64,000 nucleotides of DNA from an uncultured Bacilli bacterium (GTDB taxonomy: Bacteria; Bacillota_I; Bacilli_A; RF39; UBA660). Of this stretch, positions 33,418 through 42,599 are shown in pieces. The position numbers and the translations under genes are program-made. The notes under the pieces were generated by a model that did no database searches, had not been told where the DNA came from, and saw only the letters and a program-made list of their open reading frames with translations. The stretch covers positions 6,902-70,901 of the forward strand of contig CAKPER010000004.1 in the NCBI GenBank assembly GCA_934149245.1. The letters are read 5' to 3'. Every line of letters begins with the position of its first letter. Within the stretch, counting starts at the first letter, position 1.

Positions 33418-35764
33418 TTGATTTGTATAGTTTATTAGTTATAATTAAAAGTATTATACTAGATAAGCTTATAACTAATGATATATTTTTATAGGGTGCT
33501 TTATAATCTATGGTAATTTTATGAGTGCCTTTTTTTATTGGAAAACCTATAAAATTTTTATTCGTTTTTTCATAATTGATTTTATCATTATCAAGTTTTA
33601 TATTAAATCCTTTATCATAGGGGATAGAGATGTTAAAGTATCCATTTTCTTTTACATCTATTTTTCCTTCTATGTGATCTCCTTTTGTTTTATTGCTATT
33701 AATTTTGTATTCTTGTATATTGTTTTTTTCAAAGATATCTGAGTAGTCAACTACATAAGTTTCCAGATTAGTTATTTTGTATGTGCCTTTTTTTATGTAG
33801 ATGTCTAGTATATCTGTATTATATAAATAATAATTAAATGTGTAATTTTTGTTATTATATTTCCAATTTTTACTGGTCAATGTGTTTTTTTCGTTATTTA
33901 TAGTTATTGATAAATCTTTATTTGGATTATAGGTATTTGTAAATCTTATTAAAATTAACTTGTCTTTTGTATTGGTATTTAATTTAATTTTTAAATAAGC
34001 ATTTTTTTGGGCTTTTATAATTAATTTTTCGTTGAAGTTTTCTAATTTTAAGTTATTTTGTTCAATTATTTGATAATTTGTGTTACTTTTTTCAATATCT
34101 AATTTATTTGAATTTTTTTTATCTTTATTTGTTTTTATTACGATATTATTTAGAAGTGCTATAATATTAGTGGGGTAGTTTAGATTATTAAAAGTATTTT
34201 CAGAAATTATGTTTGATGTTGCATAACCTAATGGTAAAACGTTATGATTTTTATATAGTTTTATTCCATTTTTTTCTTTTATTAATTCTAAATTTTTATT
34301 TTCATGTTTTGTTATTATATATTTTTCTCCTAATATGTTTTGAGATAATATATTATCACTTGAAGAAATCATAAAGTTATTTCTGAATTGTTTGTTATTA
34401 TATAATGTTTGGTAATAAAATGATTTATAATTATTATTGTATGTTGATGAATAAAGTGTTGTTTTATATTCACGATTGTTATTTATTTTATTTATGTATT
34501 CTATATTATCTATTAAGTTATTAATACGATATGTTGTATTATCTTTTTTTGTAATATATTGAACTAATTCGTTTATTGTTTTATTTTCTTGATTGGTGTA
34601 TTCACTTTTTGTCATTAGTTTGTCAGTACTGTTAATAATTAGACATACAGAAATGGAAGAAATTATTGCATATAGTATAATTAATGCGTCTATGCTCTTT
34701 TTATTTTTCTTAAATATATTTTCTAAAAAATCTGCTGTTATTAATAAGGCTAGTGGTATAAATGGAATTAAGGATTTGCCGTTAATGTATAGTTTTCCGT
34801 TTAATATATAACTAAATAATGGAATAATGCTTATTATTAATATGAAAATTGATAATCTTTTTGTAGCTTTATTTTTGTTATAAAGTGATGTATGAATGAG
34901 CGCAATTAGTGTTATTAATGTAAGTCCCATTGAATAACTTCCATATAATAAGTAGTTTTGTGGTTTTATTAAATCGACTAAACTTAATTTATTGATTGTG
35001 TTTGATCTACCATTTAGTAGACAATATAGAGTTGGAAAAATTAGTATACTAGCATTTAAAATTCCTTCTATTACTGGTAATGATAGTTTGAGTGTTTTTT
35101 TTAGGAAGCCTTTATGGTTATTTTTAAAAAACTTATAAAGATAATATATGAATAAAGCTACTAGGCTTGATATACTAAAAAAATAACTTGTAAATATTAA
35201 TAAAGTTATAGATAAAGCAATAATTAGTATGTTATTATTTTTTAGATATCTGTCAATTCCATAAAAGCCTAGTATTAGAAAAGGAAGATAGTTTATAAAC
35301 ATTATGTGTCTTTTGGTATGAAAAATAATAGGTCCAGCACATAAAAATAATAGGGTTGTAATAAATCTAGTTTTGAATGTATAGTTGTTTTCTTTGAGAA
35401 AGAAGTAAAATAGTATAGTACTTGTTACTGTGATTATAGATGATGATATTATTACATAATCAAGCATAGGTATTTTTGGAAAAAAATATGATATTATTAT
35501 GATTGGATTTAATAATCCGTAGTATGATAAGTAGTATATGTTTTGACCACTTCCTAGATTAGGGGCAAAGTCAGGAAAAATATCTTTTGTTTGATAAAAA
35601 AGATTTCTAAAATATTCTGGTATTACATAATGTTGAATACTAAAGTCTATTTTTGAGGCAAATATATAATTATTTTTTGTTATACAAGTGTATATAAGAA
35701 TGTAAGTTATTATATAAAATAAAATTGCTAAAAAATCTTTTTTCTTTTCTTTTTTTGTGTTCAT
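33404..35764 (-). CDS. YfhO-family polytopic membrane protein (GT-C-like)
   Basis: The 786-residue protein has about a dozen membrane segments in its first ~370 residues, an extracytoplasmic region rich in Asn/Lys, and a last membrane helix near 770-780. The layout and the DYVVDYSDIF/GYFNISIPYDKGFNIK segments match the YfhO family. YfhO proteins are linked to glycosylation of lipoteichoic acid in Bacillus and Listeria, which fits ltaS in this window, but the sugar donor is unknown. AAAGGAGG precedes the ATG, and an extended -10 (TGTTATAAT) lies upstream on the minus strand. It converges on and overlaps spoVT. Confidence 0.82.
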   Translation of the reverse strand: MNTKKEKKKDFLAILFYIITYILIYTCITKNNYIFASKIDFSIQHYVIPEYFRNLFYQTKDIFPDFAPNLGSGQNIYYLSYYGLLNPIIIISYFFPKIPMLDYVIISSSIITVTSTILFYFFLKENNYTFKTRFITTLLFLCAGPIIFHTKRHIMFINYLPFLILGFYGIDRYLKNNNILIIALSITLLIFTSYFFSISSLVALFIYYLYKFFKNNHKGFLKKTLKLSLPVIEGILNASILIFPTLYCLLNGRSNTINKLSLVDLIKPQNYLLYGSYSMGLTLITLIALIHTSLYNKNKATKRLSIFILIISIIPLFSYILNGKLYINGKSLIPFIPLALLITADFLENIFKKNKKSIDALIILYAIISSISVCLIINSTDKLMTKSEYTNQENKTINELVQYITKKDNTTYRINNLIDNIEYINKINNNREYKTTLYSSTYNNNYKSFYYQTLYNNKQFRNNFMISSSDNILSQNILGEKYIITKHENKNLELIKEKNGIKLYKNHNVLPLGYATSNIISENTFNNLNYPTNIIALLNNIVIKTNKDKKNSNKLDIEKSNTNYQIIEQNNLKLENFNEKLIIKAQKNAYLKIKLNTNTKDKLILIRFTNTYNPNKDLSITINNEKNTLTSKNWKYNNKNYTFNYYLYNTDILDIYIKKGTYKITNLETYVVDYSDIFEKNNIQEYKINSNKTKGDHIEGKIDVKENGYFNISIPYDKGFNIKLDNDKINYEKTNKNFIGFPIKKGTHKITIDYKAPYKNISLVISLSSIILLIITNKLYKSTNHK

Positions 35765-35901
35765 AGTTTTTCCTCCTTTTTTATTACTTTTGGCTATATT
35801 ATAACATGGTTTTCTTTTTTAAAACTTAATTTTTTATTAATATTATAGGTAATTTACATATTATGTTAAAAATGTTATAATTTATTTTGGGTGGAGGCGA
35901 T

Positions 35902-36399
35902 ATGTTGAGTAGTAGATATTTTGAAAAAATTACTTTTTTGCAATTTAAGAATGATATTTGTGATGATATTGAGTTATATAACAAATATGAGTTACCTAAA
36001 CGTTCTACTAATGGTAGTTGTGGCTATGATATTAAGGCAATTAAATCTTTGGAGATTGCACCAGGTGAAATTGTAAAAATTCCAACTGGAATAAAAGCTT
36101 ATTTTTTGAAAGATGAATTTTTAATGTTGGTAGTTAGAAGTAGTATGGGATTTAAGTATAATGTTCGTATGTGTAATCAGGTTGGAATTATTGATAGTGA
36201 TTATTATAACAATTGTGATAATGAAGGACATATATGGATTGCTCTCCAAAATGAAGGTAAAAAAGTTTTTTCTATAAAAAGTGGTGATGCAATATGTCAA
36301 GGTATATTTTTAAATTATTTGACATGTGATGATATTAATAATAATGTTCGAGTTGGTGGTATTGGGAGCACTAATTCTTTAGAAGATAAGGAGAATTGA
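35902..36399 (+). CDS. dut: dUTP diphosphatase (trimeric type)
   Basis: The 165-residue protein has the dUTPase motifs in order: GSCGYDI (motif 1), VRSSMG (2), GIIDSDY (3), a weak motif 4, and VGGIGSTN (5). It hydrolyses dUTP to keep uracil out of DNA. ATG 35902 follows GTGGAGGCGAT; an in-frame TTG at 35887 precedes the ribosome site. It ends TGA five bases before metG, so the two are probably one transcription unit. The N-terminal 25 residues are longer than in minimal dUTPases. Confidence 0.92.
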   Translation: MLSSRYFEKITFLQFKNDICDDIELYNKYELPKRSTNGSCGYDIKAIKSLEIAPGEIVKIPTGIKAYFLKDEFLMLVVRSSMGFKYNVRMCNQVGIIDSDYYNNCDNEGHIWIALQNEGKKVFSIKSGDAICQGIFLNYLTCDDINNNVRVGGIGSTNSLEDKEN

Positions 36400-36404
36400 T
36401 AAAA

Positions 36405-37946
36405 ATGGTAAAAGATAAATTTTATATTAGTACAGCAATTGCATATACAAGTGCTAAGCCTCATATTGGTAATACTTATGAAGTTGTTTTAGCAGATGCT
36501 ATTGCTAGGTATAAGAGGTTACAGGGATATGATGTTTATTTTCAAACTGGAACTGATGAACATGGAGAAAAAATCGAAATAAAAGCGAAAGAAGCTGGGG
36601 TAACACCTTTAGAATATGTTGATAAGATTTCTAATGAAATTAAAAATATTTGGGATGTAATGAATACTAGTTATGATTGTTTTGTTCGTACTACAGATAA
36701 AAATCATGAAAAAATTGTTCAAGAGATATTTGAAAAGTTTTATGAGCAAGGAGATATTTATAAGGGGGAATATAAAGGATTATATTGTACACCTTGTGAG
36801 TCTTTTTGGACTGAGAGTCAGTTGGTAGATGGAAAGTGTCCTGATTGTGGAAGAGAAGTAAAAGAAGCAAAAGAAGAGGCTTATTTCTTTAAAATGAGTA
36901 AATATTCAGAATGGTTAGAAGGATACATTGATAGTCATCCAGGTTTTATTGAACCTGAAGTACGTAAAAATGAGATTATTAATACATTTATAAGACCAGG
37001 TCTTCAAGATTTATGCGTATCTAGAACGAGTTTTAAATGGGGAATTCCTGTTACTTTTGATCAAAATCATATCGTTTATGTTTGGATAGATGCTTTATCT
37101 AATTATATTACTTTTTTGGGGTATCATCCTAATGAAAATTGTAGTGATAAATTTAAAAAGTATTGGCCTTGTGATATTCATTTAATTGGCAAAGATATTT
37201 TGCGTTTTCATACTATTTATTGGCCTATTATGTTGCATGCTTTGAATTTGCCTATTCCTAAAAGAATTTTTGGTCATCCTTGGTTGTTATTTGGAAATGA
37301 TAAAATGAGTAAAAGTAAGGGAAATATTGTTTATGCTGATGATTTAGTTAATAAATATGGTGTTGATGCAATACGTTACTATTTAATTCATGAAATGCCA
37401 TTTGCAAGTGATGGAACCTTTACAAATGAGTTATTAGTTGAGAGTATCAATAGTAATTTAGCAAATATTCTTGGTAATTTAGTTAATCGAACAATTGGGA
37501 TGATTAATAAATACTTTAATGGAGTAGTTGAAAATAAGAATATATTTGAAGAAGTTGATGATGAATTAAAAGATTTAGTTTTAGATACTAAAGATATTGT
37601 TGATGATAAAATGGAAAACTTAAAGATTGCTGATAGTTTAGATATTATATTTGATATTTTTAGAAGATGTAATAAATATATTGATGAGACTATGCCTTGG
37701 GTATTAGCGAAAGATGATAGTAATAATGATAGATTAGCTACTGTTTTATATAATTTAGTTGAATCTATAAGATTTGGTGCGGTTTTACTTCAACCGTTTA
37801 TGCCTGAGACTGCTGATAAAATTTTTAAACAGTTAAATACTGATAAAACTACTTATGATACATTAGATAAATTTGGATATTATAGAAGTGGTAGCCATGT
37901 TGGGGAGGCTCAGGTGTTATTTCAAAGAATTGAAATAGAAAAATAA
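36405..37946 (+). CDS. metG: Methionyl-tRNA synthetase, short form
   Basis: The 513-residue class I synthetase has HIGN (AKPHIGNTYEV, ~16-20 in the Rossmann start), a zinc knuckle (CTPC...CPDCG, ~123-144) and the KMSKS loop (DKMSKSKGN, ~299). It lacks the C-terminal EMAP-like tRNA-binding domain that makes Bacillus MetG about 660 residues, as in several reduced genomes. ATG 36405 is used; AAGGAG is 11 bp before it. In B. subtilis metG is also followed by tatD; here small membrane frames lie between. Confidence 0.96.
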   Translation: MVKDKFYISTAIAYTSAKPHIGNTYEVVLADAIARYKRLQGYDVYFQTGTDEHGEKIEIKAKEAGVTPLEYVDKISNEIKNIWDVMNTSYDCFVRTTDKNHEKIVQEIFEKFYEQGDIYKGEYKGLYCTPCESFWTESQLVDGKCPDCGREVKEAKEEAYFFKMSKYSEWLEGYIDSHPGFIEPEVRKNEIINTFIRPGLQDLCVSRTSFKWGIPVTFDQNHIVYVWIDALSNYITFLGYHPNENCSDKFKKYWPCDIHLIGKDILRFHTIYWPIMLHALNLPIPKRIFGHPWLLFGNDKMSKSKGNIVYADDLVNKYGVDAIRYYLIHEMPFASDGTFTNELLVESINSNLANILGNLVNRTIGMINKYFNGVVENKNIFEEVDDELKDLVLDTKDIVDDKMENLKIADSLDIIFDIFRRCNKYIDETMPWVLAKDDSNNDRLATVLYNLVESIRFGAVLLQPFMPETADKIFKQLNTDKTTYDTLDKFGYYRSGSHVGEAQVLFQRIEIEK

Positions 37947-38000
37947 GAAATTATATTTATAATAAGTTTTTATTATTTGATTAGTTTGATTTTTGTTGGT

Positions 38001-38099
38001 ATGATTATTGGTTTAATAATCATACTTTTAGTTATATTTAATATTCGACAAAAAATTTGGAGAAGGAGTGTTATTATTGATTTACAAAATGAAATGTAA
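38001..38099 (+). CDS. Possible 32-residue single-helix membrane peptide
   Basis: The frame from ATG 38001 encodes a hydrophobic helix (IIGLIIILLVIF) followed by a basic IRQKIWRR stretch and a short acidic tail; an upstream in-frame TTG lies at 37986. No convincing Shine-Dalgarno is seen. Its 3' end overlaps the start of the next small frame. It may be real but could be AT-rich chance. Confidence 0.3.
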   Translation: MIIGLIIILLVIFNIRQKIWRRSVIIDLQNEM

Positions 38100-38169
38100 A
38101 ATATTTTTAAAGTGTTTACTTTTATTTACATTTTGTACTTCATTTGTTATTATTTTGTTAAGTAGTTAA
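38077..38169 (+). CDS. Possible 30-residue membrane peptide
   Basis: A TTG start at 38077 stands 8 bp after a strong ribosome site AGAAGGAG (38061-38068). The peptide MIYKMKCKIFLKC is basic, then becomes hydrophobic (LLLFTFCTSFVIILLSS) and stops. It has the look of small membrane peptides or signal-like leaders, but I do not recognise a family. Only the ribosome site argues strongly for it. Confidence 0.4.
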   Translation: MIYKMKCKIFLKCLLLFTFCTSFVIILLSS

Positions 38170-38205
38170 GCAGTTTGGTAGTTTTTAAGAAAGGAACGAA
38201 GAAAT

Positions 38206-38379
38206 ATGCTTAATAAAGTTAAAAATCAAGAAAAGTTAATCATGAATTTTTTTGTTGTAATGTTGTTTATTGTTGGTATTTATGTTGTTTTAGAAAGGGA
38301 ATTAATAGATGTTATATATTTTGGAGTTTTAGTTTATTATTTTATAAGATTTTTATTGATTAAAAAAAATGGGAGGTAG
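38206..38379 (+). CDS. Small two-helix membrane protein, unknown function
   Basis: The 57-residue frame starts at ATG 38206 after AAAGGAACGAAG. It has a charged N-terminus (MLNKVKNQEKL), a hydrophobic helix (about residues 13-29), an ERELID turn, and a second hydrophobic helix ending in FLLIKKNGR. Its final codons GGG-AGG-TAG are themselves the ribosome site for tatD nine bases on, which suggests coupled translation. I do not recognise the family. Confidence 0.6.
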   Translation: MLNKVKNQEKLIMNFFVVMLFIVGIYVVLERELIDVIYFGVLVYYFIRFLLIKKNGR

Positions 38380-38387
38380 TGGTTTAA

Positions 38388-39149
38388 ATGTTAGTAGATA
38401 CACATTGTCATGTTTTTTGGGAGTATTATGAAGATTTAGAACAGGTTATAACAAGAGCTAAGGATAAGGGAGTAGGAGCTTTAATAGTTAATGGTTATGA
38501 TATGTCTTCTAATAAGGAAGTATTAGAGTTAGTTAAAAAGTATGATATTGTGTATGGTGCTTTAGGTATTCAACCCGAAAATTTAGATGAATTAAATGAT
38601 GAGAATATATCTTTTATCGAAGAACATATTAATGATGATAAGATAGTTGCTGTTGGGGAAATTGGACTAGATTATCATTATGATTTGGATAAAGAACGTC
38701 AAAAAGATTTATTTAAGAGACAATTAGATATTGCAAGAAAATATAATAAACCTGTTATTGTTCACAGTAGAGATTGTATTCAAGAGACGTATGATATTTT
38801 AAAAATGTATAATATAAAAGGTATAATGCATTGTTATAGTGGAAGTGTAGAGATGGCTAAAAAATTTGTGGAAATTGGTTTCTTTTTGGGAATTGGTGGT
38901 ATTTCTACTTTTAAAAATTCTCGAAAGGTAGTCGAAGTAATAAAAAATATTCCTATCGAATATATTTTATTGGAAACAGACTGTCCTTATTTGACTCCTG
39001 AACCATATCGTGGTAAAAGAAATGAGCCTGCTTATATTCCTTTAATTTTAGAGCGAATTTGTTCTTTAAAATCCTTGAATTATAAGGATGTAGAAGAAGT
39101 TATGACTTCATCGATTTTACGGTTATTTGACAAAAAGATTAAACTATGA
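38388..39149 (+). CDS. tatD: TatD-family metal-dependent hydrolase (DNase)
   Basis: The 253-residue TIM-barrel protein has the TatD metal ligands: DTHCHVF near the N-terminus, GEIGLDYHYD (~85-94), HSRD (~125), HCYSGS and LETDCPYLTPEP. TatD enzymes are 3'-5' exonucleases or related hydrolases. It follows the region after metG, as yabD follows metG in Bacillus. Start ATG 38388 with GGGAGG upstream. Ordinary length. Confidence 0.94.
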   Translation: MLVDTHCHVFWEYYEDLEQVITRAKDKGVGALIVNGYDMSSNKEVLELVKKYDIVYGALGIQPENLDELNDENISFIEEHINDDKIVAVGEIGLDYHYDLDKERQKDLFKRQLDIARKYNKPVIVHSRDCIQETYDILKMYNIKGIMHCYSGSVEMAKKFVEIGFFLGIGGISTFKNSRKVVEVIKNIPIEYILLETDCPYLTPEPYRGKRNEPAYIPLILERICSLKSLNYKDVEEVMTSSILRLFDKKIKL

Positions 39150-39194
39150 TAGAATTATATGTGCCTGAGATGAGAAAATAAGAGGTGATATATA

Positions 39195-39962
39195 ATGAGA
39201 AAAATAGTATCTAATGTATTGATTGTTTCTACACAATTGATTATTGGTGGACTATTTTTGTTTATGTTATTTTCGGATAACAATGAGGATAAGAGAAATA
39301 TAGTTGTTAAAAATGACAACATGAATAAGATGGCAGATGCTGTTTCTGAACTTTTTGTTGCTGATCCAAACTCTAATACTAATGATAGTAGTACAGAGGA
39401 AGTTAATTTGGTTAGTGAAGAAGAGAAGAAAGCACAAGAAGAGGCAGAAGCAAAGGCTAAAGCAGAAGAGGAGGCTCGTCAAAGAGCAGCTGCAGAGGCT
39501 GAGGCGGCTAGAATTGCTGCTGAGCAAAAAGCACAAGAAGAAGCTGCTCGTAATGCTATAATTGTAAGTGCAAATGGTTACAGGTCTAAACCAGCTGCTG
39601 GTTTTAATGTTACTACTGGAAATAGAACTTATAGTTTATCAGATGGTGAGTTTGCTATTTTAGCTACTGTAGTTAATTGTGAAGCTAATAGAAGTAGTAG
39701 AGATGATGTGCTGGCTGTAATGTCTGTAATATTGAATCGTGCGGATAGAAATGGTGGTTCTCCTGTTTCTGTAGTTTCTGCTAGAGGCCAGTTTTCTTGT
39801 TATACTGGTAGTGGAACTACTGTTTCAGATTCTGTTGCTTCTGTTATGCGTGATGCTTTATATAATGGCATTCGTAATAATAGTTATTCTTCTTTTGGGT
39901 CGTGGAGATCTGGAGTTAGTAATAACTATATTGTTGATGGTGGTAATAGATATTATCGCTAG
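39195..39962 (+). CDS. Exported cell wall hydrolase, SleB/CwlJ-type domain
   Basis: The 255-residue protein has an N-terminal membrane/signal helix (VSNVLIVSTQLIIGGLFLFMLF), a long Ala/Glu/Lys coiled coil (~75-115) and a C-terminal Hydrolase_2 domain (SDGEFAILATVVNCEANRSS, then ILNRADRN and GQFSCY). This domain is shared by spore-cortex lytic enzymes SleB/CwlJ and related wall hydrolases. In B. subtilis this position (tatD-rsmA) holds yabE and rnmV. A spore role is possible given the neighbours, but vegetative wall turnover fits as well. Confidence 0.88.
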   Translation: MRKIVSNVLIVSTQLIIGGLFLFMLFSDNNEDKRNIVVKNDNMNKMADAVSELFVADPNSNTNDSSTEEVNLVSEEEKKAQEEAEAKAKAEEEARQRAAAEAEAARIAAEQKAQEEAARNAIIVSANGYRSKPAAGFNVTTGNRTYSLSDGEFAILATVVNCEANRSSRDDVLAVMSVILNRADRNGGSPVSVVSARGQFSCYTGSGTTVSDSVASVMRDALYNGIRNNSYSSFGSWRSGVSNNYIVDGGNRYYR

Positions 39963-39988
39963 GAAAGGATTGTTTTCCTTTCTTTTTT
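39963..39988 (+). terminator. Terminator after the SleB-like gene
   Basis: GAAAGGA (39963-39969) pairs with TCCTTTC (39976-39982), followed by six Ts, immediately after the stop codon. Confidence 0.8.
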
Positions 39989-40017
39989 GTTTATGTTTTT
40001 AAGGAGGTATTTATAAT

Positions 40018-40809
40018 ATGGATTTTAAATTTAAAAAATCTTTAGGGCAAAATTTTTTGACTGATCAAAACATTATTCATAAAATAGTAGACAGTGCTAA
40101 TATTGATGATAGTACTTTATTATTGGAAGTAGGTCCAGGTGGTGGGGCAATCACTAAGTATATGGTACCGTTGTGTGGGCATGCGTTGTTATATGAAGCA
40201 GATTCTAGATTAGAAAAAAATTTAAATGAATTATTGAAAAATAATCATAATTATACAATTAAAATAGGAGATTTTTTGGAAACTAATCTTGAAGAAGATA
40301 TTAATAATTATTCTTATTCGAAATTATATTTAGTTGCTAATTTACCATATTATATAACAACTCCTATTATTATGAAGTTTATAAATGAGGAGGTTTTCCC
40401 AGATAAAATTGTTATTATGGTTCAAAAGGAGGTTGCTAATCGGTTAGCAGCGTCTGTGGGAACTAAAAATTATGGAGCATTAACTGTTTTTCTTGATTAT
40501 TTTTATGAGGTAAAAAAGCTTTTTGATGTTAGTAAAAATTGTTTTATTCCTTGTCCTAACGTGGATAGCGCTGTTATTTGTATGAATTTGAAAGGTGATA
40601 GACCTTATGTTAAGGATATGATGCTTTTTAAAAAGATTATTAGAGATGCTTTTAGATATAAAAGAAAAAATTTAAGAAATAATTTTAAAGGATACAATTT
40701 AGAGGAGATAGATAAAATATTAAAGGAAAATAATTTGACGTTAAACTCAAGAGCTGAGGATTTGGATTTAGAAATATTTATTTTAATTGCTAATAGATTA
40801 AGTAAATAG
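40018..40809 (+). CDS. rsmA: 16S rRNA adenine dimethyltransferase RsmA/KsgA
   Basis: The 263-residue protein has KKSLGQNFLTDQNII at the N-terminus, the SAM loop VGPGGGAITKYM (~41-52) and the catalytic NLPYYITTPI (~105-114). It dimethylates A1518 and A1519 of 16S rRNA. The site AAGGAGGT is well placed before ATG 40018. It is followed by yabG and veg, exactly the Bacillus order, except that rnmV is missing before it. Confidence 0.97.
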   Translation: MDFKFKKSLGQNFLTDQNIIHKIVDSANIDDSTLLLEVGPGGGAITKYMVPLCGHALLYEADSRLEKNLNELLKNNHNYTIKIGDFLETNLEEDINNYSYSKLYLVANLPYYITTPIIMKFINEEVFPDKIVIMVQKEVANRLAASVGTKNYGALTVFLDYFYEVKKLFDVSKNCFIPCPNVDSAVICMNLKGDRPYVKDMMLFKKIIRDAFRYKRKNLRNNFKGYNLEEIDKILKENNLTLNSRAEDLDLEIFILIANRLSK

Positions 40810-40853
40810 TTCTTTTTTTTTTCTATTTACATATATTTTTTATGGGTGATATT

Positions 40854-41621
40854 GTGATAAAAATTGGAGATTATGTTACACGTATATCATATAATAATGA
40901 TATTATTTTTAAAGTAGTTGATATAAAGGATAATAATTATTTTTTAGTTGGAGCTTATCTTAGGTTATCTGCTGATAGTCCAATTGATGATTTGAAATTA
41001 TATGATGGTAATATTAATGATGATAACTTTAAGATAGATTTTAGTGATTATTCAAATTTGGATAGAAATGATTTTTTTTATTTGCCAGGAAAAATATTAC
41101 ATATTGATGGCGATGAGGAATTTTTGAGGAGAAGTTTAGAATTTTATAAAAAAAATAGGATTAAAGCTTATGGATTATTTTTAAATGAATCTGATTTGAG
41201 TGATAATTTATATGATTATTTGGTAAAGTATAATCCCGATATTTTAGTTATTACTGGTCATGATGCTTTATATAGAAAGAAAAATAGAAATGGTACATAT
41301 AAAAATACTAGTAATTTTGTTTCTGCTGTTAAAGAGGCTAGAAGATTTGAAAAATCACATGAGAAGCTTATAATAATAGCTGGTGCTTGTCAATCGAATT
41401 ATGAAGAGCTAATAAAGGCTGGTGCTAATTTTGCTTCTAGTCCTAAAAGAATTAATATTCATGCATTAGATCCTGCAATAATAGCAGGTTCATTGGCGTT
41501 TTCTGATAAAAATGAAAATATTAATCTTATAAAAATACTTGAAAAAACAAAATATGGTTCTGATGGAATAGGTGGCATTATTACTAAGGGAACGATGTAT
41601 GTAGGTTTTCCAAGAGAATAA
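40854..41621 (+). CDS. yabG: Sporulation-specific protease YabG
   Basis: The 255-residue product matches YabG closely: IKIGDYVTRISYNNDIIFKV at the N-terminus, FYLPGKILHIDGDEEFL, PDILVITGHDAL, and the core GACQSNYEELIKAGANFASSP with its conserved cysteine, then NIHALDPA. YabG processes spore coat and cortex proteins. Starting at GTG 40854, after GGGTGAT, gives the same N-terminus as Bacillus; the ATG at 40842 precedes the ribosome site. It is a strong indicator of a sporulation programme. Confidence 0.93.
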   Translation: MIKIGDYVTRISYNNDIIFKVVDIKDNNYFLVGAYLRLSADSPIDDLKLYDGNINDDNFKIDFSDYSNLDRNDFFYLPGKILHIDGDEEFLRRSLEFYKKNRIKAYGLFLNESDLSDNLYDYLVKYNPDILVITGHDALYRKKNRNGTYKNTSNFVSAVKEARRFEKSHEKLIIIAGACQSNYEELIKAGANFASSPKRINIHALDPAIIAGSLAFSDKNENINLIKILEKTKYGSDGIGGIITKGTMYVGFPRE

Positions 41622-41634
41622 AAGGGGGATTTTG

Positions 41635-41853
41635 ATGAATATAGAGAAAATTCGTAGAGATATAAATAAAGGTTTGGGAAGTGATGTTATTGTTACTCAT
41701 AATGAGGGAAGAAATAAAATTTATGAGTATGAAGGTAAAGTAGTAGAAGTTTATAATAATATTTTTATTATATTAGATAAAAAAGATGCAAGAAAAAAAA
41801 GTTTTAGTTATTATGATGTGTTGACAGAAGCTGTTAAAGTATCTTTTAAGTAA
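41635..41853 (+). CDS. veg: Veg family protein (DUF1021)
   Basis: The 72-residue protein (NIEKIRRDINKGLGSDVIV, then GRNKIYEYEGKVVEVYNNIF and FSYYDVLT) is Veg, a small protein that in B. subtilis is abundant and stimulates biofilm genes. ATG 41635 follows AGGGGGAT. It lies directly after yabG as in Bacillus. Confidence 0.93.
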   Translation: MNIEKIRRDINKGLGSDVIVTHNEGRNKIYEYEGKVVEVYNNIFIILDKKDARKKSFSYYDVLTEAVKVSFK

Positions 41854-41901
41854 TTATTTAGTTCTTTTTGTAAATTAATTAGTCAAATTTTTCCAAAAAT
41901 A

Positions 41902-41930
41902 TTGACTTTTTAATATATTATATATAAAAT
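41902..41930 (+). promoter_or_regulatory. spoVG promoter
   Basis: TTGACT (41902-41907), 17-bp spacer, TAAAAT (41925-41930), 45 bp before the start codon. It is sigma-A-like rather than a clear sigma-H site. Confidence 0.65.
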
Positions 41931-41974
41931 GTATTTAGAAAATAATATTTTCTAGAAGGAGAGTTGATACAAAA

Positions 41975-42232
41975 ATGAAGATTACTTCAGTTAATGTACA
42001 CAAATTTGAAAAAGAAAATTCTCGTATGAAAGGAATTGCAGTTGTTACTCTTGATGATTGTTTTGTTGTTAAGGGAATAAGAATTATAGATGGTGATAAT
42101 GGATTATTTATTGCTATGCCTAGTAAGACTACTGCAACAGGAGAACATAGTGATATTGCTCATCCAATTAATAAAGAGACTCGTCAAATGTTTGAAGAGG
42201 CTATTATTAAAGCTTATAACGAAGCAGAGTAA
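41975..42232 (+). CDS. spoVG: Septation/sporulation regulator SpoVG
   Basis: The 85-residue protein (MKITSVNVHKFEKENSRMKGIAVVTLDD is its start, followed by VVKGIRII, FIAMPSK and HPINKETR) is a typical SpoVG, a nucleic-acid-binding regulator of septation and sporulation or virulence genes. AGAAGGAGAG precedes the ATG. In B. subtilis ispE, purR and yabJ separate it from veg; here it is nearly adjacent. A terminator makes it monocistronic. Confidence 0.96.
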   Translation: MKITSVNVHKFEKENSRMKGIAVVTLDDCFVVKGIRIIDGDNGLFIAMPSKTTATGEHSDIAHPINKETRQMFEEAIIKAYNEAE

Positions 42233-42239
42233 TGTAATT

Positions 42240-42268
42240 AGAACTAAGACTTTAGTTCTTTTTTTTTG
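42240..42268 (+). terminator. Terminator after spoVG
   Basis: AGAACTAA (42240-42247), GACT loop, TTAGTTCT (42252-42259), then a long T-run. Confidence 0.85.
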
Positions 42269-42302
42269 TGTTTGGCATATATATTGTTAGGGAGGGAGTT
42301 TG

Positions 42303-42596
42303 ATGGATAAAGTAAGAGAATTGGAAAATAATTTTAATCATGGAATATCAATTGCTGAAAGAAAGAATATTATAGTTACAGGTGTTAAAAAGATTGAAAG
42401 TTTTGATAATGAGGAATTTATGATGGATACAACTTTGGGGTTTTTAGTTATAAAGGGAAGTGGTTTAGAAATTATAAAACTTGATACTTATCAAGGAAAT
42501 GTTTCTATAAAAGGACAAGTAGATAGTCTTAATTATATGGAAAGTGCCATAAAAAAAGAAAAAGACAATTCTTTTATAAGTAAGTTATTTAAATAA
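42303..42596 (+). CDS. yabP: Sporulation protein YabP
   Basis: The 97-residue protein fits the YabP/YqfC family: AERKNIIVTGVKKIESFDNEEFMMDTTLGFLVIKG is split by typical beta strands, then LDTYQGNVSIKGQVDSLNYME and a tail FISKLFK like Bacillus YabP. YabP is needed for spore envelope assembly. It is followed immediately by yabQ and divIC, the conserved yabP-yabQ-divIC order. ATG 42303 follows GGGAGG. Confidence 0.88.
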   Translation: MDKVRELENNFNHGISIAERKNIIVTGVKKIESFDNEEFMMDTTLGFLVIKGSGLEIIKLDTYQGNVSIKGQVDSLNYMESAIKKEKDNSFISKLFK

Positions 42597-42599
42597 ATT

